A stretch of 47,140 bases of DNA from Wohlfahrtiimonas sp. (GCA_030149965.1 JASLHB010000028.1:1-47140), one strand, 5' to 3'; counted from the stretch's first letter, positions 1 to 7,984 are shown. A program made the numbers and translations. The notes: generated by a model from the letters alone, not told the origin.

Positions 1-132
1 GTTTCAACGATGGATAACCGCGTTGTGTTGGCAGGTGAACATGTTTCTTACATTCCTGCGTGGCAAGAAGGTGCGATTTTGTCTTCATTAGAAGCAATTC
101 GCCAATTGAACGACAGAGCATCTAAGAAATAA
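1..132 (+). CDS. Flavin monoamine oxidase-type oxidoreductase, C-terminal end (partial)
   Basis: The window opens inside a reading frame that runs in frame 1 to a TAA at 130-132 and gives 43 residues. The stretch VLAGEHVSYIPAWQEGAILS is the typical C-terminal FAD-contact segment of the flavin amine oxidase family, in which AGEH and the W-x-x-GA motif line the flavin pocket. The substrate cannot be told from this fragment. A c-type cytochrome gene follows 16 bases later, which suggests that electrons from the flavin may pass to a cytochrome rather than to oxygen; that is inference. Some amine oxidase-fold enzymes, such as the nicotine-degrading NicA2, are known to work this way. Confidence 0.75.
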   Translation, partial: VSTMDNRVVLAGEHVSYIPAWQEGAILSSLEAIRQLNDRASKK

Positions 133-148
133 TTGAAGGACAAAACAG

Positions 149-559
149 ATGAAAAAGATTCTTTTAGGTACTGCATTCTTGAGCATGATGAACTTTGTTT
201 ATGCTGATACAGCTGGCGGTATGAGCGGTAGTGGTTTAATCGAAGTAAGAGGCGGCGAAGAAATTTATAACTCTTCTTGTGCAGGTTGTCACATGCCAGA
301 TGGTCGTGGTGCAGTGGGTGCAGGTTTTTACCCAGCATTGAAAGACAATCCAAAATTGCAACAAGCAGCTTATCCTTCAATCGTAGTATTATACGGTTTG
401 CATGGCATGCCAGCTTTAGGCAGTATCTTGGATGATGAACAAATCGCAAATGTTGTTAACTATGTTCGTAATAATTTCAACGGTGTTGAAGAAAAAATTA
501 CAGCTAAAGATGTAACGCCAATGCGTGTTGCTGATTACGACTATAACGATTTAAACTAA
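149..559 (+). CDS. Small periplasmic c-type cytochrome
   Basis: This encodes a 136-residue protein with a Sec signal peptide (about residues 1-19, ending VYA) and a single class I cytochrome c domain. The haem-binding CAGCH motif is at residues 44-48, and the likely distal ligand is Met87 in GLHGMPAL. The C-terminal helix DEQIANVVNYVRN is typical of the fold. The start has a ribosome site (gaagga) and lies 16 bases after the amine oxidase stop, so the two are probably cotranscribed, and the cytochrome is the likely electron acceptor of that flavoprotein. A rho-independent terminator follows directly. The family call is firm; the partner role is inferred from position. Confidence 0.88.
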   Translation: MKKILLGTAFLSMMNFVYADTAGGMSGSGLIEVRGGEEIYNSSCAGCHMPDGRGAVGAGFYPALKDNPKLQQAAYPSIVVLYGLHGMPALGSILDDEQIANVVNYVRNNFNGVEEKITAKDVTPMRVADYDYNDLN

Positions 560-582
560 TTTAGTTGATGTTGAATTGATGA

Positions 583-617
583 AAAGGCAGTTTCCGAAAG
601 GTTACTGCCTTTTTTAT
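583..617 (+). terminator. Rho-independent terminator after the cytochrome gene
   Basis: The arms AAAGGCAGT (583-591) and ACTGCCTTT (604-612) form a 9-bp stem followed by a T-run. It closes the amine oxidase-cytochrome c unit and separates it from purD. Confidence 0.85.
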
Positions 618-702
618 TATATATTTACCCAATAATGGTATGATATGACCGCTTTTGTAGAACCATGATTTTGATATTTTAGTGAGCGAGAATAGAGAAA
701 CG

Positions 703-1965
703 ATGAAAATTTTAATTGTTGGTAAAGGTGGGCGTGAGCATGCTTTGGCTTGGAAAGTAAAGCAGAGTTCTAAAGTTTCAGATGTATTTGTTGCACCAGG
801 TAATGTTGGCATGAAAGACATTGTGAAATTGGTGGATATTGCTGAAACGAATGCAGATGAATTGGCAAATTGGGCAGAAGCTAATCAGATTGATTTAGTG
901 ATTGTGGGTCCTGAATCAAGTTTAGTTGCTGGTGTTGCTGATCAAATGAATGTAAAAGGCATTAAAGTTTGGGGTCCAAACCAAAATGCAGCACAGATTG
1001 AAGGCAGTAAAGATTTCGCTAAAATTATCATGAATAAATACGATGTGCCAACCGCAGCGCATCAAACATTTACCAACGCAGCAGATGCTATTCAATATCT
1101 TGAAAAAGTGGGCGTGCCAATTGTTATCAAAGCTGATGGTTTGGCAGCAGGTAAAGGCGTTGTATTGCCAGAAACAATGGATGAAGCAAAAGCAACAGTT
1201 GTGGATATGCTAGAAGATAATCGCTTTGGCGATGCTGGCGCACGCATTGTTGTGGAAGAGTTTTTGGAAGGCGATGAATATTCACTGATGTGTTTTGTTC
1301 ATGGCAATAAAGTTGTACCAATGGTTATGGCACAAGATCATAAACGTGCTTACGATAATGATGAAGGGCCAAATACAGGTGGAATGGGCGCTTATGCACC
1401 TTGCTTTACAGCAGATAGTGATCAAACTGCAATTGCGGTGAAAACTATCATGCAACCAGTTGCTGATGGTTTAGTAAAAGAAGGCAAACCATTCACAGGC
1501 TTTTTATATGGTGGTTTAATTTTAACTAAAGATGGTTTTAAAACGATTGAGTTTAATGCTCGTTTTGGTGATCCTGAAGCAGAAGTGATTTTGCCATTAT
1601 TGGAAAGTGACTTAGTGGATGTGATTTTATCCATGTTAACAGAAGGTGAAATCCCTGCTGTAGAATGGAAAAATGAATATTGTGTGGGCGTAGTTTTAGC
1701 CTCAAAAGATTATCCACAAGATCCTAAATTAGGTTATCCATTGAAAGATGTTAAAGCAGATGGCGTTCATAATATGATCTTTAATGCAGGTGTTGCTGAA
1801 AAGGATGGCCAGATCGTATCCAATGGCGGCCGTATCTTAGTGGTCACAGGCAGTGCACCAACATTTAAAGAAGCAAAAGCCAATGCTTATGCAATGATGG
1901 ATCAAGTGGCTACAGAAGGTACATTCTTCCGTAAAGATATCGGGCATCGATTTAAAGAGAAATAG
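703..1965 (+). CDS. purD: Phosphoribosylamine-glycine ligase (GAR synthetase)
   Basis: PurD joins glycine to 5-phosphoribosylamine using ATP, the second step of purine synthesis, in the cytosol. The ATG at 703 gives 420 residues beginning MKILIVGKGGREHALAWK, the family's usual N-terminus. An upstream GTG at 682 would add seven residues with no family counterpart, so it was not used. ATP-grasp features are clear: KADGLAAGKGV at about residues 146-156, the EEFLEGDEYSL strand, GPNTGGMGAYAP, and the metal-binding EFNARFGDPE segment. The length is normal. Unlike the common purH-purD pair, the next gene, two bases downstream, is an aspartate dehydrogenase-like gene. Confidence 0.97.
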   Translation: MKILIVGKGGREHALAWKVKQSSKVSDVFVAPGNVGMKDIVKLVDIAETNADELANWAEANQIDLVIVGPESSLVAGVADQMNVKGIKVWGPNQNAAQIEGSKDFAKIIMNKYDVPTAAHQTFTNAADAIQYLEKVGVPIVIKADGLAAGKGVVLPETMDEAKATVVDMLEDNRFGDAGARIVVEEFLEGDEYSLMCFVHGNKVVPMVMAQDHKRAYDNDEGPNTGGMGAYAPCFTADSDQTAIAVKTIMQPVADGLVKEGKPFTGFLYGGLILTKDGFKTIEFNARFGDPEAEVILPLLESDLVDVILSMLTEGEIPAVEWKNEYCVGVVLASKDYPQDPKLGYPLKDVKADGVHNMIFNAGVAEKDGQIVSNGGRILVVTGSAPTFKEAKANAYAMMDQVATEGTFFRKDIGHRFKEK

Positions 1966-1967
1966 AT

Positions 1968-2738
1968 ATGAAAAAGATCATGGTAATAGGTTACGGTGCC
2001 ATGGCTCAATATGTATTAGCAAATTTACCGAGCGATTTATCGCTCGGTTATTTGTTGGTGAAGCCAGAAAAAGTAGAACCAATACAAAATATTGTTGGTG
2101 ACTCTGTTCAAGTAATTGGCAGGGTTTCAGAATTACAAGGCAAGCCTGATATTGTTGTGGAAATGGCAGGGCAATTAGCAGTCAAACAACATTTATTGGA
2201 AATTTTGGCTTTGAGCTTGGATGTTGGTGTGATTTCTGTGGGTGCATTTGCAGATAGCAATTTTGAAACAAAAGTTAAGCAATCAGCTTTAGATTATCAA
2301 TGCAAAGTGCATATTTTATCAGGTGCAGTTGCAGGAATGGATGGACTGGCTGCTGCTAAGATTGCAGGATTAACAGAAGTGATTTACCAAGGGCGAAAAC
2401 CATCGCAAGGTTGGAAAGGTAGCTATGCGGAATCATTGGTAGATTTAGATAGCATTCAAGAGCCTGTAACATTTTTTCAAGGCACTGCACGAGAAGCAGC
2501 AACGCTGTTTCCTGCTAACTCTAATGTTGCGGCAACGATTGCATTGGCGGGCATTGGAATGGATAAAACGACAGTGGAATTAATTGCTGATCCCAATATT
2601 GTGAGTAATCAGCATCAAATTCACGCTTATGGTGCATTTGGAGAAATGAATATTTCTATGCAAGGTTTACCATTGCAAGATAACCCTAAAACATCTATGT
2701 TGGCAGCTTTAAGCGTGTTACAGTTTTGTCAGAAATAA
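1968..2738 (+). CDS. nadX: Aspartate dehydrogenase-like NAD(P)-dependent oxidoreductase
   Basis: The 256-residue protein starts with the nucleotide-binding signature VIGYGAMA (residues 6-13) of a Rossmann fold. It carries the L-aspartate dehydrogenase pattern throughout: VVEMAGQLAVKQH, then SVGAFAD, LSGAVAGMDGLAAAKIAG and the late FPANSNVAATIALAG segment that shapes the active site. Known members oxidise L-aspartate to iminoaspartate, either for NAD synthesis or for amino acid catabolism. The start is two bases after the purD stop, so translation is probably coupled. No NAD-pathway gene is nearby, so the in vivo substrate is not certain and the symbol is by family resemblance. Confidence 0.8.
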   Translation: MKKIMVIGYGAMAQYVLANLPSDLSLGYLLVKPEKVEPIQNIVGDSVQVIGRVSELQGKPDIVVEMAGQLAVKQHLLEILALSLDVGVISVGAFADSNFETKVKQSALDYQCKVHILSGAVAGMDGLAAAKIAGLTEVIYQGRKPSQGWKGSYAESLVDLDSIQEPVTFFQGTAREAATLFPANSNVAATIALAGIGMDKTTVELIADPNIVSNQHQIHAYGAFGEMNISMQGLPLQDNPKTSMLAALSVLQFCQK

Positions 2739-2740
2739 AA

Positions 2741-2764
2741 AAACCGCTTCCTAAGAAGCGGTTT
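2741..2764. terminator. Bidirectional terminator between nadX and cstA
   Basis: The hairpin AAACCGCTTC-ctaa-GAAGCGGTTT has T-rich flanks on both strands. It lies between two convergent genes and probably serves both. Confidence 0.85.
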
Positions 2765-2790
2765 TGTTGATTATTTAAAGAAGTAGGGAA

Positions 2791-4299
2791 TTAGTTACCT
2801 TTACAGCTGAATACATAACCGCCTTCTTTCATTGTGCCATCCCAACCTGTTAAATCTTCTTCTAAACGCACTAAGCCAGAAGCTTTTTGGCGTTTTGCTT
2901 GCCAGAAGAATAAGCCAATGATGATGACAGAGATGATTGATGCGCCAATCATTGCAATATCATTTCTTAAGCCAAAACCGATTGGTTGCTCTAAAATGTA
3001 CGTGGTTGTTGCCATTAACATGAATGAACCCGGTAATAATGAGATCCAGTAGTTTTTGCCACCTAAGTAAAGGTACATTGCACCAACGAATAACGCGATA
3101 ACTGCTGTTGATTGGTTAGCCCAAGAGAAATATCTCCATAAGATGTTGAAATCTAATTGCAATAAGATTGCTGAGATTACGAACATTGGCAATGCGATCC
3201 ATAAACGTTTTGGCATGCTTTTTTGTGAAATTTTGAGGTAATCTGCAATGATCATGCGTGCGCTACGGAATGCTGTATCGCCAGATGTGATTGGTAAAAT
3301 GATTACGCCCAAGATTGCTAATGTACCGCCGATTCCGCCTAACATTGTCGTTGCAACTTTACTTACAACTAAAGCAGGGCCGCCATCTTTCAATACAGCT
3401 GCTAAGCCTGCGCCAAATGGAGCATCTGGTACATAGAACATTGCCATTGCAGCGGCAGCCCAGATCATTGCAATTACGCCTTCTGCGATCATCATGCCGT
3501 AGAAAATTTTACGCCCATCTTTTTCATTTTGCGTTGTGCGCGAAATGATTGGTGATTGCGTTGCATGGAAGCCTGATAAAGCGCCGCAAGAAATTGTTAA
3601 GAATAATAATGGGAAGATTGCGATGCCGCCAGGATGCAAGTTATCTAATGTTAATTCAGGAATATTAGCAGCTTCGCCGGTGATTAATAAACCTGCGCCG
3701 ATTCCTACCGCACTCAATACTAACAATGCACCGAAGAAAGGATAGAAGCGGCCGATAATTTTATCGATTGGTAATAATGTTGCTAATACATAGTAAGCGA
3801 AAATTACAGCAACAATGATTGCTAAGCCTACTTTACCGCCCATTAAATCATATAAAAGCTGACCTGGTGCAGATACAAAAACAGTACCAACTAATACTAA
3901 AAGTAATAATGCGAATAAATTTACGATGTGGCGCATTGCTTTGCCTAAAAACTTCTCAGCCAATTCTGGTAAGTGAGCACCACGGTTACGAATAGAGATC
4001 ATGCCTGTTAAATAGTCATGCACACCGCCCGCTAAAATACAGCCGAGAACGATCCAAATAAATGCAACAGGACCATATAGCGCACCTAGAATTGGACCAA
4101 AGATTGGACCAACGCCCGCGATATTTAATAATTGAATCAATGAGTTTTTTGTTGTGTTCATTGGAACATAGTCAACGCCATCGCTGCTTGTGAAAGCTGG
4201 TGTTGGACGATCTTTCGTGCCAAAAACTTTTTCTACATATTTACCATAAGTCAGATAACCTATGATTAATAAAATAATCCCGCCTATAAATGTATACAT
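2791..4299 (-). CDS. cstA: CstA-family transporter, short form
   Basis: This is a polytopic inner-membrane protein of about 502 residues rich in hydrophobic helices. It carries CstA hallmarks: GPIFGPILGALYGPVAFIW, then GGVHDYLTGMISIRNRG, and the FHATQSPIISRT segment. The well-studied E. coli CstA and BtsT are about 700 residues; this is the shorter class lacking the C-terminal extension. Family members import pyruvate with protons or are linked to peptide uptake. The strong ribosome site AGGGGG is only 2 bases from the ATG at 4305 but 8 bases from the ATG at 4299, so the second was chosen. It is divergent from a cysteine desulfidase that makes pyruvate, so pyruvate movement is a plausible role here. 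Confidence 0.88.
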   Translation of the reverse strand: MYTFIGGIILLIIGYLTYGKYVEKVFGTKDRPTPAFTSSDGVDYVPMNTTKNSLIQLLNIAGVGPIFGPILGALYGPVAFIWIVLGCILAGGVHDYLTGMISIRNRGAHLPELAEKFLGKAMRHIVNLFALLLLVLVGTVFVSAPGQLLYDLMGGKVGLAIIVAVIFAYYVLATLLPIDKIIGRFYPFFGALLVLSAVGIGAGLLITGEAANIPELTLDNLHPGGIAIFPLLFLTISCGALSGFHATQSPIISRTTQNEKDGRKIFYGMMIAEGVIAMIWAAAAMAMFYVPDAPFGAGLAAVLKDGGPALVVSKVATTMLGGIGGTLAILGVIILPITSGDTAFRSARMIIADYLKISQKSMPKRLWIALPMFVISAILLQLDFNILWRYFSWANQSTAVIALFVGAMYLYLGGKNYWISLLPGSFMLMATTTYILEQPIGFGLRNDIAMIGASIISVIIIGLFFWQAKRQKASGLVRLEEDLTGWDGTMKEGGYVFSCKGN

Positions 4300-4305
4300 A
4301 TTCAT

Positions 4306-4605
4306 ATCCCCCTAAAAATACTGAATATCGTTAGAAAATTTTCTTGGTATAGGATGATATATAGCCCGAATCGTGCGGTTTGTATAGTCATAAAGTAAAT
4401 ATTTTGTAGTTTTCATGTAGTAGAATGAACATGTATTGAGTTAATTGTATGGAATTGATAGAGAAATAAAAAATATTGAGTTTTTGGTTCTATCTCAAAA
4501 ATAGAACATTTATAGTGATGAGATTATTATGAGTTATGCGATAATGATCGACTAATATTACAATAAATTAGCTAAACTTCACTTCAGTATGGGAGATTAT
4601 TAAGC
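4306..4605. other. Divergent regulatory region between cstA and cyuA
   Basis: This 300-base AT-rich gap holds promoters for both directions. I see the cstA ribosome site (AGGGGG at 4308-4313 on the minus strand), a 12-base palindrome AGAAAATTTTCT at 4333-4344, the strong spaced dyad at 4487-4507 (listed separately), and a GATAAT hexamer near 4540 that could be the cyuA -10 element. There is no convincing open reading frame. Confidence 0.6.
4487..4507. promoter_or_regulatory. 21-bp spaced dyad, candidate operator for cyuA/cstA
   Basis: Perfect inverted arms GTTCTAT and ATAGAAC are separated by CTCAAAA. The centre lies about 45-50 bases upstream of a GATAAT hexamer that could be the cyuA -10, a position suited to an activator of cyuA. 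In E. coli the cysteine desulfidase operon is controlled by an Lrp-family cysteine sensor (CyuR/DecR). A similar regulator is one possibility, but the binding protein is unknown. Confidence 0.5.
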
Positions 4606-5904
4606 ATGAATCAGATGGTTTGGAAAGAATACATTAAAGCGTTAAAAAACGAAGTAAAACCAGCTTTAGGTTGCACCGAGCCAATTTCTTTAGCATTAGC
4701 AACTGCCAAAGCGAAAGCGACTGTTGGTGATGAAGAAATTATCAGTATTGTTGCGAAGGTTTCACCTAACTTGATGAAAAATGGCATGGGCGTTACAGTG
4801 CCAGGTACAGGTATGAAAGGCTTGGCCATTGCTGCAGCTGCGGGCGCAGTTTGTGGTGATGCAGATGCTGGATTAGAAGTATTGAAGAACATTAATAATG
4901 ATTATGTGGCAGAAGCTAAAAAATTATTGGATGAAAATCGTATTTCTGTGTCAATCGCATTGGTGGATAAGATTCTTTACAGCGAAGCAGAAATTAAAAC
5001 AGCCAATCATACTGCACGCGTTTGTATTGCAGATACTCATACTAAAATTGTACGCATTGAAAAAGATGGAGAAGTCCTTTTTGAAGAGCCAATGGTGGAA
5101 GGTGCAGGTCATACAAAACCTTATGATTTAACTGGCGCTTCTATTGCAGATATTTATGACTTTTGTACAAATGGACCGATTGAAGACATTGCTTTTATGA
5201 AAGATGCAGAAATCATCAATGATGCATTATCTGTTGAAGGGCTAAAGAACGATTATGGTTTGCATATTGGTAAAACCATGATGAAGCAGCTAGATAAAGG
5301 TTTTATCGCTAAAGATTTAATGACGGATATTATGATTCGCACAAGTGCGGGCTCTGATGCAAGAATGGGCGGTGCAACATTGCCAGCGATGAGTAATTCA
5401 GGCTCAGGGAATCAAGGTATTTCTGCAACAATGCCAGTTGTGGTTGTGGCTGATTTTGTAAAGGCTTCTGAAGAAGATCGTATTCGCGCACAAACCTTAT
5501 CTCATTTGGTTGCAGTATATATTCATAATACATTTCCTGCATTATCGGCTTTATGTGCAACATCAACAGCATCAATGGGTGCAGCTGCTGGAATGGGCTG
5601 GTTATTGGGCGATAAAAAACTCGAAGTGATTAATGATTCGATTTGTAGCATGATCGGCGATGTTTCAGGAATTATTTGTGATGGCGCAGCCAATAGTTGC
5701 GCGATGAAAGTATCATCCACAGCAAACTCTGCATTTAAAGCTGTAATCATGGCGTTGGATAATGTGCGAGTGACAGGGCAAGAAGGTTTAGTATCACCAA
5801 CTGTGGAAGAAAGCATTAGAAATTTGGGTAGCTTGGTTTCAGATGGTATGAAACAGACAGATGAGCAGATCATTAAAATAATGATTAATAAATCACAATG
5901 CTAA
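4606..5904 (+). CDS. cyuA: L-cysteine desulfidase family protein (UPF0597, CyuA/YhaM-like)
   Basis: The 432-residue cytosolic protein matches the UPF0597/cysteine desulfidase family, which splits L-cysteine into pyruvate, ammonia and sulfide using an oxygen-sensitive iron-sulfur cluster. The N-terminal motif KPALGCTEPISLALA places Cys23 in the conserved GCTEP segment. The C-terminal half has GSGNQGISATMPV and a cysteine-rich SICSMIGDVSGIICDGAANSCAMK region; these cysteines are the expected cluster ligands. The ATG at 4606 has a gggaga ribosome site. The gene is monocistronic, ending in a strong terminator, and divergent from the CstA-type transporter. In E. coli the same enzyme is paired with a cysteine/serine importer instead. 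Confidence 0.87.
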   Translation: MNQMVWKEYIKALKNEVKPALGCTEPISLALATAKAKATVGDEEIISIVAKVSPNLMKNGMGVTVPGTGMKGLAIAAAAGAVCGDADAGLEVLKNINNDYVAEAKKLLDENRISVSIALVDKILYSEAEIKTANHTARVCIADTHTKIVRIEKDGEVLFEEPMVEGAGHTKPYDLTGASIADIYDFCTNGPIEDIAFMKDAEIINDALSVEGLKNDYGLHIGKTMMKQLDKGFIAKDLMTDIMIRTSAGSDARMGGATLPAMSNSGSGNQGISATMPVVVVADFVKASEEDRIRAQTLSHLVAVYIHNTFPALSALCATSTASMGAAAGMGWLLGDKKLEVINDSICSMIGDVSGIICDGAANSCAMKVSSTANSAFKAVIMALDNVRVTGQEGLVSPTVEESIRNLGSLVSDGMKQTDEQIIKIMINKSQC

Positions 5905-5925
5905 ATTAATGCATTTATTTGAGTA

Positions 5926-5961
5926 AAATAGAGCCAAATATTGATTTGGCTCTATTTTTTT
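5926..5961 (+). terminator. Terminator after cyuA
   Basis: A 14-bp stem (AAATAGAGCCAAAT at 5926-5939 with its complement at 5944-5957) is closed by ATTG and followed by a T-run. Confidence 0.9.
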
Positions 5962-6137
5962 GTGCATTGAAAGGATTTTTGATAAATCTTCATATATGTT
6001 GTTTAAGTCGTTTAAAAATATTCGATAAATATCAGCTAAGTATATGGAATATATTTAAAAAATAAATTTAATATATAGATATTTGTATAGTATTTTATAT
6101 AAGTGCAATCAAAAGGTAAGTAAGCGAGGTAATGATT

Positions 6138-6305
6138 ATGAAAAATAATCTTACTCTGGTTGAATTACTCATAGTAATTGTTTTAATTGGTATTTTATCA
6201 ATGGTGGCAATGCCAGTTGATCAGCAAACATTAGAGCCACCAACGCAGCAAACATATTTTGTTCAAGCAACATCTCAACCAGAGAATGAAGTCAGCGTTC
6301 AGTAA
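6138..6305 (+). CDS. Pilin-helix microprotein, 55 aa (first copy)
   Basis: A short gene with an excellent ribosome site (GCGAGGT, 7 bases before the ATG) and its own terminator. The 55-residue product starts MKNNLTLVELLIVIVLIGIL, a near-copy of the class III signal and hydrophobic N-helix of type IV pilins, including the Glu that would be mature position 5 (Glu9 here). Position -1 is Asn4 instead of the Gly that prepilin peptidase normally requires, and +1 is Leu instead of Phe. After the helix come about 30 polar residues rich in Gln, Thr and Pro, with no pilin head domain. It may be a decayed pseudopilin or a membrane microprotein in its own right. A sister gene lies beyond the FRG gene at 7748-7906. 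Confidence 0.65.
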   Translation: MKNNLTLVELLIVIVLIGILSMVAMPVDQQTLEPPTQQTYFVQATSQPENEVSVQ

Positions 6306-6323
6306 TATAAAAATTAGGCTTTA

Positions 6324-6357
6324 AAATCCCCTGATAATATTATCAGGGGATTTTTTT
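6324..6357 (+). terminator. Terminator of the first pilin-helix gene
   Basis: The near-perfect hairpin AAATCCCCTGATA / TATCAGGGGATTT with a run of seven Ts makes the microprotein gene a separate transcription unit from the FRG gene downstream. Confidence 0.9.
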
Positions 6358-6422
6358 ATACATCATTATGATGAAGGTTTTGATAATCTAGTTATTATAA
6401 TAGTTAGATAAGGCAGGATAGA

Positions 6423-7610
6423 ATGATGAGTTCAGATAGTTGTATAGAAGTTGGTTCAGTTTCAAGGTTTTTAGAAGCAGTTAAGAAAATCTATTGTGAT
6501 AAAGATCATCAACTTTTTTATCGTGGTGTTTCGCAAACTAAATATGCAACACCAGAACATGATCATCCTGGGATTTATAGAAATAAAAATTGGATAGATA
6601 ATGAAGATAAAATGTTCTATGAATTAACCTCAAAATGCCCTGAATATTTCAAAGATTGCAAAACAACATTTGAGCATCTTGTGATGATGCAACATTATGG
6701 TTATCCAACACGATTATTAGATATTACTTCGAATCCACTAGTTGCATTATATTTTGCATGTGGTGGTTTAAACGGCTCTAATTTAGAAGATGGACAATTA
6801 ATTTCATATCATATTAAGAAAAATGATATTAGAAACTATGACGCAATATATTTAAAAATTATTACAGTGATAGCTAAGTTAAAATCAGATTTACAATTCG
6901 CTTTGTTTGACCTTTATAGTCAAGTTGGTAAATTTAATTCCATTTATTTAGATGCGGCAGAGGTACAAATTACTTTAAAGAAATTTGAATTGATGAAAAC
7001 AATGTTTTTAAATACGATTATTCCCAATATTACTCAAGCATTGTGTATTTTAGATCAGAAATATTTTATAGAAACTCACTTTGTTCTGAATGAAATCAAT
7101 GAGTTTAAGAAAGTTAATTCTTTGGAAAATGTACCAGATGAGCAAATTCTAATGTATTTTAAACTCATAATGTCAAATTTATCTGATGAATTAAAAATAT
7201 ATAAGGAGAATGTTTTTTCTAATTATATGGCGGAATTAAAAAGAGAAGATTCCACTTTTGATACGGTAAATATAACTAAACATCACCTGACAGACATTCA
7301 GTGTGTATTACCCAAACAAAACAACCCACGATTGATAGCACAGCAAGGAGCGTTTTTGCTATTTGGCTTTAAGGATGCAGTCAGCGATAAAACAGCAACG
7401 CCAATTGTTCCTAATGAAATGTATGGAAGAGCTAAAGCCTCAGATAATAAGAATTCAGGTCAAAAAGCCGAGATTATCATCAAAGGTAGTGAAAAGCAGA
7501 AAATTTTGGATGAATTGAAAATATTGGGCATCTCCAATTCTACAATGTTTCCAGAGATTGATAACATTGCTAATGAGCTCAAAAACCAATATACCAACTC
7601 GATATTCTAG
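6423..7610 (+). CDS. FRG-domain protein
   Basis: The 395-residue protein has an N-terminal FRG domain. The naming motif appears as YRG (residues 33-35), followed by the conserved MMQHYGYPTRLLDITSNPLV block (about residues 88-107) and, near residue 307, QQGAFLLFGF, the usual closing motif. The middle part (about 130-280) is a variable helical insert. FRG proteins are recurrent in accessory and defence-type loci; their biochemical activity is not settled. A TATAAT hexamer at 6396-6401 may drive it. Two adjacent ATGs (6423, 6426) could serve as start. The coding sequence looks more AT-rich than flanking housekeeping genes, which suggests horizontal gain. No obvious antitoxin partner is next to it apart from the two pilin-helix microproteins. 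Confidence 0.8.
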   Translation: MMSSDSCIEVGSVSRFLEAVKKIYCDKDHQLFYRGVSQTKYATPEHDHPGIYRNKNWIDNEDKMFYELTSKCPEYFKDCKTTFEHLVMMQHYGYPTRLLDITSNPLVALYFACGGLNGSNLEDGQLISYHIKKNDIRNYDAIYLKIITVIAKLKSDLQFALFDLYSQVGKFNSIYLDAAEVQITLKKFELMKTMFLNTIIPNITQALCILDQKYFIETHFVLNEINEFKKVNSLENVPDEQILMYFKLIMSNLSDELKIYKENVFSNYMAELKREDSTFDTVNITKHHLTDIQCVLPKQNNPRLIAQQGAFLLFGFKDAVSDKTATPIVPNEMYGRAKASDNKNSGQKAEIIIKGSEKQKILDELKILGISNSTMFPEIDNIANELKNQYTNSIF

Positions 7611-7747
7611 ATTAGTAGGACATTTCCTTAAAATTTTTAAAAGAGAATTAAGTTAATACATAAATTATCTGCGTAAACTCAATAATATGATTCATATACT
7701 ATATTCAATCATAAGTAATAATTTAAAATTGGTTTTAAAATTAGTGT

Positions 7748-7906
7748 ATGAAATATAGTTTAACTCTCATTGAGCTATTAACGGTTGTTGTCTTCCTTGG
7801 TATTTTGTTATTGATGAATTTACCAACAACAAAAAGCGAACAAGATTTATTGGCTCAAGAGCATGAAGTTATAGAAAAAAAGAATTTTATTTGTAGAAAA
7901 ATTTAA
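7748..7906 (+). CDS. Pilin-helix microprotein, 52 aa (second copy)
   Basis: The 52-residue frame begins MKYSLTLIELLTVVVFLGIL, resembling both the type IV pilin N-helix and the first microprotein at 6138-6305 (same MKxxLTLxELL layout, Glu9, and a Pro at residue 26). Position -1 is Ser4 and +1 is Leu5, so canonical prepilin cleavage is doubtful. The tail is charged (EQDLLAQEHEVIEKK) with one Cys. No clear ribosome site is visible before the ATG, which lowers confidence in expression, but a terminator follows immediately. It may be a remnant, or the partner copy of a tandem pair split by the FRG gene. Confidence 0.5.
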   Translation: MKYSLTLIELLTVVVFLGILLLMNLPTTKSEQDLLAQEHEVIEKKNFICRKI

Positions 7907-7909
7907 GTG

Positions 7910-7936
7910 ATAAGCGATGTAAAACATCGCTTATTA
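7910..7936 (+). terminator. Terminator between the second microprotein and smc
   Basis: The hairpin ATAAGCGATGT / ACATCGCTTAT with a short loop and a T-rich tail starts a few bases after the microprotein stop. It lies upstream of the smc promoter. Confidence 0.75.
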
Positions 7937-7955
7937 TTTGTGTCAATAATCAATC

Positions 7956-7984
7956 TTGCATTCAGCTTTCTAAGGCTTGATAAT
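7956..7984 (+). promoter_or_regulatory. Likely smc promoter
   Basis: TTGCAT (7956-7961) and GATAAT (7979-7984) are separated by 17 bases. Transcription would begin near 7991, just upstream of the GTG start at 8015. This rules out longer N-terminal extensions of SMC. Confidence 0.45.

Noticed and set aside
48..449. 133-residue minus-strand protein over the cytochrome gene
   Set aside because: Antisense shadow of a gene with clear cytochrome c motifs.
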